Positions 27,181 to 39,480 of a DNA stretch of 64,000 bases are shown here, one piece after another. The notes below the pieces were generated by a model. It saw only the letters and a list, made by a program, of their open reading frames with translations. It was not told the DNA's origin and did not search any database. Location: positions 1-64,000 of the forward strand of contig RCAB01000355.1 of assembly GCA_003640385.1 (NCBI GenBank), given 5' to 3'. This DNA is from Setaria digitata. Taxonomy: Eukaryota > Nematoda > Chromadorea > Rhabditida > Setariidae. The position numbers and the translations under genes are program-made. The stretch's first letter is position 1. Every line of letters begins with the position of its first letter.

Positions 27181-28722
27181 ATATATATTTCAATTTAACA
27201 TACATGTAAAAATAATTAAAGAATGAAATAATGTTTATGAACCAATATATTAAATTCATTACTTCGTTGCGCAACAGAATTATAGGATGATGTATGAAAT
27301 CGAGATTCATTGGATTCTGGAGAATAACACCAATTAAGGTATATAATAAGTCTCGTTAACTGCTTGATAATAATTTACAGATATTATTATAGAAAAGGTA
27401 ATTTATTTTATGGGCATTAATTTAATTTAAATTCTGATTTCTTTTCCATCAGATGAAATTTTAAAATTTAGAAGTGAAATTAGTAAACTTTAGTATGTTG
27501 TTACACTTTTTCTTAAATTAGTCTTTTAATTTTTAATACTTCAACAAATGCTACCTTTTCTATTCACTAAGCCATTATGAATGTTCCAGCTGTTTGCGGC
27601 ATAAAATATTATTATTGAACATAATGTTTAACTAATTAAATTTTTAAGGACTTGATTTAACTAATGAAGGACTTTTTTAGCCGTTAGTATCGATAATTTA
27701 TAGTTTACGTGTAATTTTTTTTTTTTTTTTTTAGTATAAAAATGACTTTATTCATCCAAAACTTATGTAACCTACTCATTTTCCAATGGAATTTAAAAAT
27801 TTTAATACCCAGTCGCTACTTTGCTTTATGATAACTCTTCAACGTACTTTGGGCCTAAAGTAATACCATAAGATAAGAAGCAAAAGAGAATTTTGTGAGA
27901 AAACTATACAATCGATCTGATTAGAATTTGCTTCTCAAAGTTGTCTTTTCTGTCTGAAATAATTTTCTATTTGCTATGACTTTTTTTTTGAATAATCGAT
28001 TCAGTAAAATTCAGACATTTTTCAGATCAAAATAGGCGACGAAAAGAACTCAGATTAACTCAGACTTTTGTGAATTTAAAAAATTTAGCAATTTCAACAA
28101 GACAAATAAATGACCGCTAGAAACTATGTTGAACAAAAGAAACGAAAATCGTTGATAACTTTGTTTCCGCAAAACGAAAGCATTAATGATTTTACTATGA
28201 AAATAGCTAATTTGTCAAACAAATGGAAACGATAACAACTGTGAGATTTTTTTAATTTCACGAAACCAGTTAGCTGACTCTTGGAAAAAATGAAAAATTC
28301 CGTTATTAAATATTTTTTCCCAGTTTTTTTTTTTTTTTTCCTTTTTCTCTATTTTGTTTCGAAATATCACATTGTGATACGAAAAATATTGCTTAATAGT
28401 TTATTCTAGGAAAAAAATCATCGATATTGACAGCATTTCATCAATATTTATATTCCAGGAACTATTTTTGCATTAATTTGCATCACTATCAAATAAATGG
28501 AATGATGTAAGACCAATGAAATGTAAAAACTGTAATTTCACGAACAAAAAAAAAAAAATCAATTCCTGAAATTTTTAAGTGTAAGATTAATGAACTGAAT
28601 CAATTCCGTTATTTATGAAAGGTGAAAATAATAAGAAGGGATCGGAAATTAGTAAGTAACGATATTAATCTGTAATATTCTCAGGGATTTCCTGTATGAT
28701 AGAACTTATCATCATCATAGCA

Positions 28723-28844
28723 CTTTTCAAAATCAAAGACGAATTTCACACTAATGAGAAGTCTTTAAAATGCAAAATATGTGGCAAAGATTTTGGTCGA
28801 TGAAATGTCTCGAAAGACATGAAGTTCATATTTACAACAAGTAA
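28723..28844 (+). pseudogene. decayed C2H2 zinc-finger fragment
   Basis: Reading from 28741 gives a finger linker and first half-finger: EFHTNEKSLKC followed by KICGKDFGR. The two zinc-binding cysteines are encoded at 28771 and 28780, and HTNEK resembles the canonical HTGEKP linker. This frame stops with TGA at 28801. Shifting to the frame that starts at 28797 continues with SMKCLERHEVH, which supplies the expected hydrophobic residue and two histidines (28818, 28827). Their spacing is H-x2-H, one residue short of the usual three. That frame stops at 28842. A frameshift, poor spacing and lack of flanking exons point to a relic. A short real exon on a differently spliced transcript is possible but less likely. 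Confidence 0.6.
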
Positions 28845-31800
28845 ATGTATGAAGATTAAGTCTACAAAAAAAAAAAATTATCCAATTTGTTACAAATTAG
28901 TGTGAGTGAAAAATTCTAACGTTTGATAATTTCCGTATTTTAACATTTTGAAATACTTAAAAATATTATTTCTAATGCAAAATTTGTTGATATAAATTAT
29001 TTTATTTGCCATAACTAATTGCTTGCAATGCTCTTGCTCGAGTCGTTTTAATTCAATTTGCCAATTTTAATACTGAAGAACGTTAATTAAATTATTTGTT
29101 TGATTTCGGACCAAAATGATAAGAAACTACTACGCTTTGCCGATGGAAATTCCGGAAAACAAGGAACTTTTTGCCCTTGGTGGAATTAAAAAATTTTATT
29201 TTTAATCCACAATTCTTTGCAAAAAAAAAAAAAAAAAATATTTGTTAACATATTTCTTCATTTAATTGCACAAATAATCATAATAGGACTTTTCAAAAAT
29301 GGATCAAATGTTATCAGTATCGATAATTTACTTAATGTAACTTTTAATCTTAAGTATTACTCATCGAAAATTTGGAACATTGCAATCAAATGAAGCATTC
29401 CTTTTATGAGAATTTTAGTTTCTGACTGATATAAATAAAAATGCTCGCTCTACAATAAAACGAATGACGGAAGTGCACATCATAGCGAACAAAAATGTGA
29501 AGAAGCCATTAGAAAGGATTAAAATTGACATATAATGTTCTTATCATATCATACGAAGTGATAATATTTTTGTTTTTTCCTTTTTTTTTTTTTTTTTCTT
29601 TGTACAAAAATAATTATTGAGATTACATTTATGACGTTGGAGATTGATATAACAATAACTGCCTAACTAACAGATCCGTGAAAATTGATTGATTGTGTTG
29701 GATTTTTTTTTTTTTTAACTAACTGACAACTAATTTTTGTATTAACAAATGGCACAGTTTAATTTTAACTCACAGAATTTTGACATAGCGTAAAATATGG
29801 CCTAAAAGAAGTGAGCAGCAAGAGCTGCCAATTCCAAAAGCATTTTGTGGCTCACATCATAATCACTGATTTTAAAGTGGAAATTTTCAAAAAAGTTTTG
29901 TTTTTTTAGTTGGCTCATCAAACTCCCCAAAACTTTTTAGCAATTTTCGTCAAACAATTCTCAATATGATACATTCTGTGCCATTGTCGTTTTCATTCTT
30001 TATGTTCGTTTTCTGGTTTTAATTTACGTAACGTTAGTTTTAATTACTTAAGTAATTTACTTACTTACTAAGCTAGACAGTATATATATATAAAGTAGTT
30101 TAGCAATTTTTTTTTTTTTTTGCATATTTTATTAAGATCTGTGGCGACATTTTATCAAAAATGTATGATAAAAACTAGATTATATTATTGTGATGAAAGA
30201 TTTCTTTCATCACATCATACACATTGACCTTTATTGCTTTATTTTTAATTTTTTGTAAATAATTGTAGCTTAAGAAAGTCATGCCTTTTGATTTTTACGC
30301 AATCAACGTTTGATCATCGGCTTTATAAAAAGGTATGCCCTCTTGAACGGACTTCATCGAACATTTTGATTAGTTATCTTCAGCAAATCTTATTCAAACT
30401 TTCTTAATCGCCAGCAAGTTACATTTTTATGTTCTATGAATGTTTGCCAAGCAATTTTCCTTATTCTTTTATGTTCTTTTGAATAATTAATACACTTATT
30501 GTTTTATGATATCAATATTTTCGTAATCACCAATCAGCTAATAATAACACTGTTTCCTTTATCATTATTAACAATGATTTCGTGATCAAATTCAGCCTCC
30601 CCATTTGGTAAGAAATCATTTAGGTGACAAATCAAAGAAAAGAGAAAAGATGGGAAAACTCTGAACTGCAAATATAGTAAATTGCTTCTCCAATATTTCC
30701 AGTCCCACCGCTTTTTTTCCAACTTTTATAGTATTGAATTAACTTCAAAGTGATATGATATAATATTAATTGAACCTCCAATTAATGTTAAATTAGTTTT
30801 ACAATATTACATAAAGTTTAATTCATTTCAAAAAAAAAAAAAACATAGGTAATTCATTAATTAGTCCAAGGGGACTTTGGGTGCAAAAATGCATATGAAT
30901 AGTTCTCTTCAGTTCATTTAATCATATATACTATTAATCACAGACCCAATTAACATTATATAATATATCATAGAAGTTTGGATCTTTTCAGTACTGTTAT
31001 CTAAACAACATATAAACGGATCATTTTCTCTTACAGTACTGATGGATAATTTGAAATTTGAAAAAAAAAAAAAAAAAAAAAAACGAAATTTCACAAGTGA
31101 AATTTTAACAGCTAAATTTCATAACTGAAATGTCGATAGCCTGTCCGCTTGACTCCTCCTTCTACTTTTTTCTTTTTTAAACAATAAAAAATCAAATTGT
31201 TGATTTCATTTTGTACTGTTTACATTTTTCGGGCCGAACCGTGTCTCAACCATGGCGCCCATTAGGTATTTTCGGGATCATCTGAGGTGCATTTCCTTTT
31301 CTATTTTTAATTCTTTCTTTTGATATTTGATGAAAATATCGTGGCTTGTTTAATTACATGAGTTATGTAGTCATTCTCGTTTATACATTCTCTTAAATTT
31401 AGTTGGCATCGGGATTTTCCGGGAAAAAAAATCTGTTCATGAAATTTCTTAATTTTCATATATACATACACATTTGTTAATCTGAAAGAATTTCATCATT
31501 TTTTTAACTGCTTTTCATAAGAAACAAGAAATGAATATTTGAAATATTTTAGGAGTTTCGGGAAGGAAATTTGTTAAATTATAAGAAGGCCTATTGTTGA
31601 TCTTCGAATTAATAGAACAATAATGTTTCGCTTGATGCTGTAAAATATATTCACATAGAGCACTGGATGGTTACAACACTAACAGCGGTGGAAATGCTCA
31701 CAGTAAAGTACCATGTAAGCTTTGTAAGTACCATGTAATTTTTGTACATCATATCAATGCTGTAATTACTTTCATCGTAATTTATAATCTTTGAAATATA

Positions 31801-32164
31801 ACGTTAATAGTTGCCATAATTATAGGACGATAAGTTCAGGCCGTATGCTTTGTTAACTGTTATTTATAATGAAAGAACAAACTTTCGGTGAAATGATGAC
31901 CTGGCTGTACTTGTATAGTGCCGTTGTCAAGAAGAAGTTGGTACACTCCAGTTATTAATCACAAATCAATAATTTCTAATAATTTAATCATTTTCTATGT
32001 TTTCGAAATCGATTTGAGCTTTGCATGAAACTTTCGAAAGAAATGTATTGTTCTGATTTCTTGTCCTTCTGTTTCATTTAGCTTTACCGTTTCTTCTTTC
32101 TTCATTATTTCCATGAAGCCAAAAATATTCTGTCCCATTTCATTTTTAATTTGTTCAATTTCAG
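28845..32164. other. gene-free stretch upstream of the LRIG gene
   Basis: No gene is supported. The last kilobase is the presumed promoter and 5' leader region of the LRIG-family gene. At 31231-31300 there is a small GC-richer patch containing ATGGCGCCC followed by a donor-like GTATTT. If spliced to the acceptor at 32163-32164 it would meet a stop codon, so at most it is a non-coding first exon. A short direct repeat (GTACCATGTAA twice, about 31709-31735) and a hairpin at 31086-31105 are also present. Confidence 0.5.
31086..31105. repeat. perfect 9-bp inverted repeat
   Basis: AAATTTCAC and GTGAAATTT are separated by AA. It lies about 1.1 kb upstream of the LRIG-family start codon. No function is known. 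Confidence 0.65.
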
Positions 32165-32178
32165 GTTCTTCTAATGTA

Positions 32179-35100
32179 ATGGGGCAATGGTTTTACGGAA
32201 AGAATCGGACCCTGATAACTTACACTGCAATGCTTCTTCTTTCTGCTGGAGTGATTTGTCTGGAACGATGTCCTGAAGAATGCCACTGTCTCGATACGCA
32301 TATCGATTGTAGTCGTCGCGGTTTAACCGATGTTCCATTTTCACTACCGTCATGGGCGACCACACTGTATGCATACTGATGTTAATTTAAATCTTTTCAA
32401 ATCCTGAATTTTTATCAAAGAGTTTCCTTTATATAAATTGTAAATGAACAGTTTAAATACTTTCGTTTCACAAAATGAATAATAATATTTAAAGGAATGG
32501 TATATTTAGATCTTTTATTGTATACTTTCCGGATGTTGAAAGCTTTTAAACCGACGATTAAGAACAGTACTGAGGGTTAAGGAACTTAGTGGAAGAATTA
32601 TTAAAAAAAAAAAAAAAAATGAGTTTCTTTTATAAGTTGTTGAACAAAACATTTGATCCCGGTAGTATAGCCAGTCCGAAACTCTATCTGTATCTGATGT
32701 TATTACAATTTTGTTATATTACATCAGTAAGCGTTCTCTTAGTGAGTCCTCAGGGTAAGACAAGGTAGCCTTCATTGGTTGCGATTCACTTTCGAAAGAA
32801 TAATTTTTGTCATTAATATTGGACCGGCAAAGGATGGCATTATATATACTTTGGTCAATTGGGTATAAGCTCTGTATTTTCTTTGCTGGAGAGCGTTTTT
32901 TTTTTTCCCTCCTGACTTCGGTAAATAAGATTGTTTGATATGGACAAGAAGATATGTCGTCATGGAATAGTCTGTTCGTACCATAGTATTTGTTCATACT
33001 GTGTTTTATAGGGAACTGCAAGGAAATTATATTGAAAAAATCTTGCCTACTGCCTTCGTTGGAATGGGCAATCTTGTCTCTCTGTAAGTTTTGATGCAGT
33101 ATACTTTGGATAATAGCAATGTTAACAACGTGAAACTCGGTGTTGTGCAGCGCTAGAATAGATTTAACGAAAGTTTGCTTTTCCCACTTGCAGTTCTGAA
33201 AAGCGTCATGCTAATTCCTTCTTTATTTCATTTTAAGGAACTCAGTGCGTATGGCTTTGTACCTTTCAAGGAGCGCACTCCTTGCTTTTCAACACTATTG
33301 CCGAATTTGTCGTCATTTCTATTAATTGAAATGGTTTTTACCTGTATTTTTAGGGATCTCAGCGAGAATCAGATTGGTGGTTTTTCACGTCTTGTTTTCG
33401 TCCATACGCCCCATCTTGAAGCACTGTATGTATCGTTTTCCTTTTCTGCTTTCTACAGGCATTATATTATTATTTCTATCTTGTATAAAACCTCTATGTT
33501 CATCTCGCAGCAGTGTTTACTCTGAAAACATGCGGAGAAGAGAATACAACGTTGCTTAAGTAGAAAAAGTCAGGCAGCCTAGCCTACAAACGATTTAATC
33601 AGCCAATTGTAGTTATGCAGCTGATACTGCACTTTCCCTATGGACAGTTATTGATAGGATCTTCCTAATCTATTCAGTCTATGTTGCGTGAACAGTGTAA
33701 CACTGCTCTGCTCCTTCAGTTGCCATGATTTTACCTTCCAGATAAATATATTTCAGTATGCTACGAAAGAATCGATTGACCTCGATCCCACTTGGAATTG
33801 AATCGTTGGCAAATTTGCGTAAACTTGATCTGTAAGTTTTATTGATGTCTTCAGATTATGGAATGACCCTTTTTGTTTAGGGAGTGGTTTTTACTGAAAT
33901 TATCCTAGGCAAGAAGTAGCAAGAAAATAATTTCAACTAAGATTTCTTTTAGCAAAGCGAATAATATTTCACAAGTTACGACCATTGATATCTCACGGAT
34001 CGCGAGAATTGGCATAGTCGATTTGAGTCGTAATGTTATACGTGATTTTCCGCGCTTACATATGTTGCAAGCTTCTAATGCAAAAATTACAAAACTGTAT
34101 GGGTTTACATTTCTATGAAGTTCCATTCTTCTTATTCTTGTTTCTCTGCATTGTCTAATAATAAATTAAGAGTTACATTTCCTGACTTCAAACTTGATAT
34201 TGCTAATAAGCTGCCTATTATTCGAATTTTTTTGATAAAGATTGTTTGCTTACAAAGTTTTGTAAGAGTTGCAATCGTTATCCATCCATAGGTTCATCTT
34301 TTTGAAATTTTTTTGTTGCAAGTGGTTTATTTACAGAGATCTCAGCAATAACTTACTGATGGTATTACGCTCCGATACGTTCATGGTGCTTCAGTCACTT
34401 CGAATTTTAAGGCTATCACGGAACAAAATTGAAACCATCGAAAAAAGTGCCTTCCAAGGACTCTTTGGACTTCGATTTCTGTAAGTAAATGCTTTTAGTT
34501 TAAAAATTAAACATTTATGAATAGGGATTTTTGAATTCATGAATTTTGCGGTAACATCATCTCTTTTTTTTCTTAAAGTTGATGAATTTTCAAGTCTACA
34601 AATATTGTTGAAGTGGCAGTTTTGGGCAATAATTTGAGCTGCAAGAGATTTATTCCAGTATTTTATTAAAAAATTCGCATTACTTACAGATGTCGGATTT
34701 GTAACGTTACTGGTTTTTTTCTTCTTTCTTTGAAATAAACGGAAGTTTTTTTCTTGTTTTCATTTGGAGTCAACTTCGCTTTTTGTAGAGAATCTCTGTT
34801 TCTCTTTGTTCCTGTATTTTATTCGCCAGGAAAAATATTTTTAGAGATCTAAGTCGCAATCGTCTCTCTGTTTTGCATGCACTGACATTCAGCTCACTGT
34901 CATCGCTTCAAAATTTGTCACTAGCCCGAAATTTGTTGAGCACGCTTGAAGATGGAGCGTTCTGGGGTCTGGAGCAGCTTCAGAGGTTAAATGTTGCCGA
35001 AAATCAGTTGAAGTCAGTCACTGGTGGTTGGCTGTATGGGATGCATTCACTAACAGCTCTGTATGTAGCTACAGTATAGATTTGCCTTTTTGTATTTTTC

Positions 35101-38100
35101 CATGGACATTAAATCAAACTAGTTCATGGGAAATAAATTTACAAAAAATTATTTTTAGTGATCTGAGCGCAAATAATATTGCTTGGATAGATTCTTCGGC
35201 GTGGTCTCTTTGCTCTACTCTTCAATGGCTTGATTTATCGTCAAACCGACTCCGTACGCTTCCTTCTCTTCTTTTCAAAAAGCTCTCACGTCTGGAGTAT
35301 CTTTCATTAGCAGATAATCAAATTGATGCAATCCATCGAAATGCAATGCGTGATTTGGATAAATTAAATTATCTGTTAGTTTATACTTCATATTCAAGTA
35401 CCTACTTAGTTATTTTCGTACAATCAAGGAAAGTCCTCATTTTCAGAAATATGCGTAAGTCTTTTTGTTTCACTTCCTACCTTTAATATGATATTTTATA
35501 ATGTAACATTGAATTTCTATTTGAAAGAAATATTTTTTAGTGATCTTTCTGGAAATGGATTAGCAATGTGTGTTGAAGATGACTCTGTCCTTGCAAATAC
35601 CTCGTTGCCAACTTTGCGAACCCTGAAATTTGCCTCTAATCGAGTCCGAACGATCCCAGCACGTGCATTTGAAAATTTTCCATCGCTGCAAAATCTGGAC
35701 TTGACGAATAATCCTATTGCCAGCGTGCAGAATGGTGCATTTGAATCACTACGTCTGAGGCGACTGTAAGTTAGTTAGTATGTAAATGAGTTAAAAAATT
35801 TAATTCCAAAAAATTGCTAGAAATACTTTGATTTAAAAGTGTATTGTTTCGTATTTCCGAAGTTATTTTTTAAATTGCAGTTTTATCAACACGTCATCTC
35901 TTGTGTGTGATTGTGAGCTCAAATGGTTTTCGCATTGGCTATTTTTGTCCAAACTAGATCGTAAAACCGTGACAATGCTGTGTTCCTATCCAGTAATATT
36001 GCGTGGTATTGATGTTGCTGTGATCGATGATGCAAATCTGACATGCGGTATGATTTAAAGCTAGAAATTTTCCTAAATACCAAAGAAAAAAATAATACCA
36101 AATATTTTATTAAATACCAAATACTTCGGTATTTTTAGGTCTCAGAATTCCTACAAAATTTGATTTCGTTTAATACTCGTTAAATCTAAATTTTGTTCAT
36201 AAAATAAACCGGTAATCTAGATTCTTGTTTTTTTTAGTTGATGACTCTCCTCGTCCACGACTAGTAAATCATCCGAATGCATTAGTAAAAGCGTTGTTGG
36301 GAAATAATGTCATGTTAAATTGCACTGGTTATGGCGCAGCACCACTGGATATCAAGTGGAAGGTTATTCGTGATGGACGGTTTCGTCTATTATCGCACGA
36401 TGCCACAACTATTTTCATTTATAATCGTTCATCGGCTACAAATAGTAAATTTTTTGTTTTTTTTTCTTTTTTTCTGTTTTTTATATAACTTTCATTAACA
36501 GCATTTGAACAAAATTGTCTAAAGCAAGTTGCAGGCACGGTTACAGGACTTGCAATGGAATATCTTTCTAGTGAATTGCAACTCAGTGACATCAGTTTTA
36601 GTGACCAAGCAGAATATCAGTGCATTGTACGGAATCATTATGGTTCGGCGTATTCTTTAAAGTAAAAGTTTGAATTTTTGTATTAGATTTTTTCGCTCTT
36701 CTGTAACTCGTGAAATACAATGCTTGTATTTCTTTTTATTTAAAATTAATTTTCCCTCGATTTGTAGAGTGAAATTAATGGTTCTGCAAAAACCAAGAAT
36801 TGATTATTCACCGTCAAATGTATCAATAATTCGTGGTGGTAGCGCTAGGCTGAGATGTGCTGCACAAGGTAAGTGTCTCCTTAAACTATTTTTTTGTTTT
36901 CTACTTTATGGAACACATTTTTTTTTTTTCGAATTATTTGAAGGTTATGAAATTGGCTGATCTGTTGCTCGATACTTCCTGAATGCAAAAAAAGATGCTT
37001 GAAACAGTGAGTTTTGAGCATCCTCATTAATCAGCTTTGCATTCTTGCATTAAATCATAGTGATCAGTGCAAAGTAATTCCGTTTCACTCAAATTTCGCA
37101 TCAATTCTTTGTTTTCGAATACTTTTAGGTGTTCCGGCGCCAAGCATTAAATGGGTGAAAGACGGTGGCGACTTATTTCCAGCTGCTTTGGAAAGACGCT
37201 TACATGTGAAAGCGAATGATGATAATTTATATGTGGTCAACGTGTCATTAGCAGATTCGGGTATATATACTTGTCGTGTGAGTAATGAAGCAGGACATGT
37301 GGAAAGTTCGGCACACGTTCTTGTTTATGGTGATTTTAATTTATCATCGTTTCTGTGGTTTTGATATGAGATTTTTCTGCTATTTTGTAACTTAATTTCT
37401 TAATCGATTTCATCTCACTTGTGCACTTTGTGCCACACTCGCCAGTCTATTTGCTCTTATGAGATTAATGTATTAGATAACAAAGTCTGGCCGCAACTTG
37501 AGGATCGCAAGGTACATTCTGGAGCTACGGTTATTTTCAACTGCTCAATCAATGAAGAGTTCCATGTCTCTGTGCAGTGGCTGCGTGATGGTCGTTTAAT
37601 TGATCCTAATACAGCTCCTTCACGTCTAGCCTTCAAAGCTGGGAATCAGTTGTTAGTGCTAAGTGAAGTAAGACAAGTTTTAATTTTCATCTCGTTTGTA
37701 CATGTTCTGTTGTGGTAGGGTTTTTGTCTTAAATTTTCAGTTAGCTGCTCAAATTCGCAAATTCTGCTATTTTGGTTTTAGGCACAAGCTTCAGACAGTG
37801 GTGTTTACGGATGTGAATTTAAAGTAGGAAGTGAGGTACTTTCAAGAGTATCTTCAACGTTAATTGTGGAAATCGGTGCTGAAGAAGACTGGAATAAAAG
37901 GCGTGAAGATACTGATAAAATTTCGGTTGACAGAAGTTTACAGTATTCAGTCGCTGTTTGTGTTGTTACTTTATTCGTATTGGCTGTTGGAGTATGCTCT
38001 GTAGTTCTCCTAATGAGGAAGCAAAAAGATTCAAAGCAGTATTCTTCTGTGAAGGTTAGTGAATTTATTGCGTTTTGTCTTTAACAGGAAGCTTAAAAAA

Positions 38101-38319
38101 TTGTTTCTGCAAAAAAATTCGTAAATTTGGAATGATCCTTCAGCACTTGAAAAAAAAAAGCTCACTTGGTCCCCATTATTTCTTTTTTCTTTTTTTTCAA
38201 ATGACTAACCGCTAATATTTTAGAGTGATTCGGCTACAACAACGATTGAGAAGCAGCCTCCCAGTGAAAAAGGTAGTGGCATTCTGACGGAAACAACGCA
38301 AATTTATGTGGTTGTATAA
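32179..38319 (+). CDS. sma-10: LRR and Ig transmembrane receptor, LRIG/SMA-10 family
   Basis: A single-pass cell-surface protein of about 915 residues. In C. elegans the LRIG orthologue SMA-10 promotes BMP-like (Sma/Mab) signalling. Exons: 32179-32366, 33012-33083, 33354-33425, 33757-33831, 33953-34096, 34337-34480, 34845-35060, 35159-35374, 35541-35765, 35881-36047, 36238-36444, 36502-36661, 36768-36868, 37129-37329, 37477-37667, 37782-38054, 38224-38319. All joins keep frame. Order: signal peptide (about 1-28), Cys-rich LRR cap CPEECHC (31-44), about 15-16 LRRs (60-450), LRR C-cap with VCDCELKW, then three Ig domains with visible Cys pairs (LNC/YQC, LRC/YTC, FNC/YGC), a membrane segment (about 850-871) and a 44-residue tail ending VVV. 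The ATG at 32179 lies 14 bases after a good acceptor (TTTCAG), possibly a trans-splice site. Two LRIG features decide the family: the LRR-cap-Ig3-TM order and its length. Confidence 0.92.
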
Positions 38320-39147
38320 GCACATTTCGCTCTCTTCTATTGGTAGAAGTAGCCCCAAATTATATCTTCCATGGAATTCTCTTCCACTCGTTTTGAAAAA
38401 TACAGTAGGAAGTTTTGGAGAGTTTTAATAATTGCTTTAGAACTCGTTTTTTTTTTATCAATTTATTGCTCATCGGTAACTTTTAATTTTGCCATCATCA
38501 GATCTTCAGTTATTTTGTTTACTAAAGTTCCCTTGTTTTTTTTATTTGAGAAAAACTACAATTTATTGATTGTATTTCTTGTTTTATCTATATGATTGTA
38601 CATAAACCTAAGCTTTAAGAGTTTTTTTTTTTTTTTTCACTCCATTAGCTTTAAAATTTTGGATAATTGTGTCTTCCAAAAGAGTGTCTAATCTGTCGTT
38701 TACCTTTTATTTTCCATTGGTGTATTATGGATGTGCAGTTGCTTCTAAGCTTTAAACAGTAATTGTAATTTTGGATTTAGATGGTTTGGTTAATATGCTG
38801 AAAAAATATTAGTGGAATTTGTTCAATTCTACTTCTTAAGTTACAAATGAAGATTGCCTGAGATTCAACAAAAGCATTATCTGATGTCTTTCATATCATT
38901 GATCCTGAGTCGTCATTTGTTTCAACTCTACTGTTTTAGCCTGAAGTCTTTTTTCTTCCTATATTTTCACTATTGTGTACAAATCAAATATGCTTTACGA
39001 ATTCGTGAATTTTTTCTTTTTATCTTTTCTAGTCATTTCATCGCTAATGGTGTCTTTAATTGCGACTTTTTTTTTGTATTTTGGATTGGTTTTTCAGTTG
39101 GGAAGTGCATTTGATTTCTATCTCTTTTGGTTATTTTTAATATGCAG
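38320..39147. other. 3' flank of the LRIG gene
   Basis: T-rich sequence presumed to hold the LRIG 3' UTR. Several open frames of 74-91 codons run here, all Phe/Ser/Leu-rich from T runs, and none resembles a protein family. Confidence 0.5.
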
Positions 39148-39165
39148 ACTACGGCAAGCAGTCAT

Positions 39166-39480
39166 ATGTTTGCCAAAGCAGGTGCGTATTTGTAGTATTA
39201 TCTTTTTATTTTGTGTCTGTGCTGAAAGCACAATTTTGTTATTTAATTAAGCCTTATCGGAATAAGCTCATTTCATTTCATATTTTCAGCAACAATTTAC
39301 TGCTTTTGTCTCTATTTGTTCGCTTTGTTATGTCTTGTCATCGTGATAATCCTTGCAGCTGTTCTAATAATTTCAAGGGATGTACAACCAGTAGACAAGT
39401 ATATTCTTCTAAATGATTTCCATTTTTCGATTTGTATGCTTCATCGAGAAATTCCGTTTAGAAACTTGGCTTCATTTTGA
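39166..39480 (+). CDS. possible small single-pass membrane protein (unrecognised)
   Basis: Two segments, 39166-39181 and 39290-39480, join through an intron with a good donor (CAG|GTGCGT) and nematode acceptor (ATTTTCAG) to give 68 residues: MFAKAATIYCF, a strongly hydrophobic stretch rich in Leu, Ile and Val (about residues 8-31), then a polar tail containing ISRDVQPVDKY and ending NLASF. An acceptor-like TATGCAG at 39141-39147 could take a spliced leader 18 bases before the ATG. Alternatively, the segment from 39148 is open in phase 0 and could be joined to the LRIG exon ending at 38054, giving an alternative LRIG C-terminus, although that would add a second membrane segment. I do not recognise the family. 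The frame could be chance in T-rich DNA. Confidence 0.35.

Larger units (their letters stand above)
12726..28722. other. gene-free AT-rich sequence, about 16 kb
   Basis: No intact gene, tRNA, rRNA, snRNA, spliced-leader gene or transposon was recognised on either strand. It contains many A/T homopolymers (for example 14881-14907, 16081-16103 and 25097-25123), an N at 17833 in a homopolymer, and the repeats listed separately. Open frames reach 113 codons (20755-21096 and 26509-26850, both - strand) but show no family motif and no convincing splice context. Confidence 0.6.

Noticed and set aside
29117..29206. Short open frame MIRNYYALPMEIPENKEL and onward
   Set aside because: Codon use looks coding-like, but it is about 30 codons, isolated and unrecognised; it may be a fossil.
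31252..31320. ATGGCGCCC as the LRIG start codon in an upstream exon
   Set aside because: Splicing it to the acceptor at 32164 puts a stop in frame; the ATG at 32179 starts a proper signal peptide.
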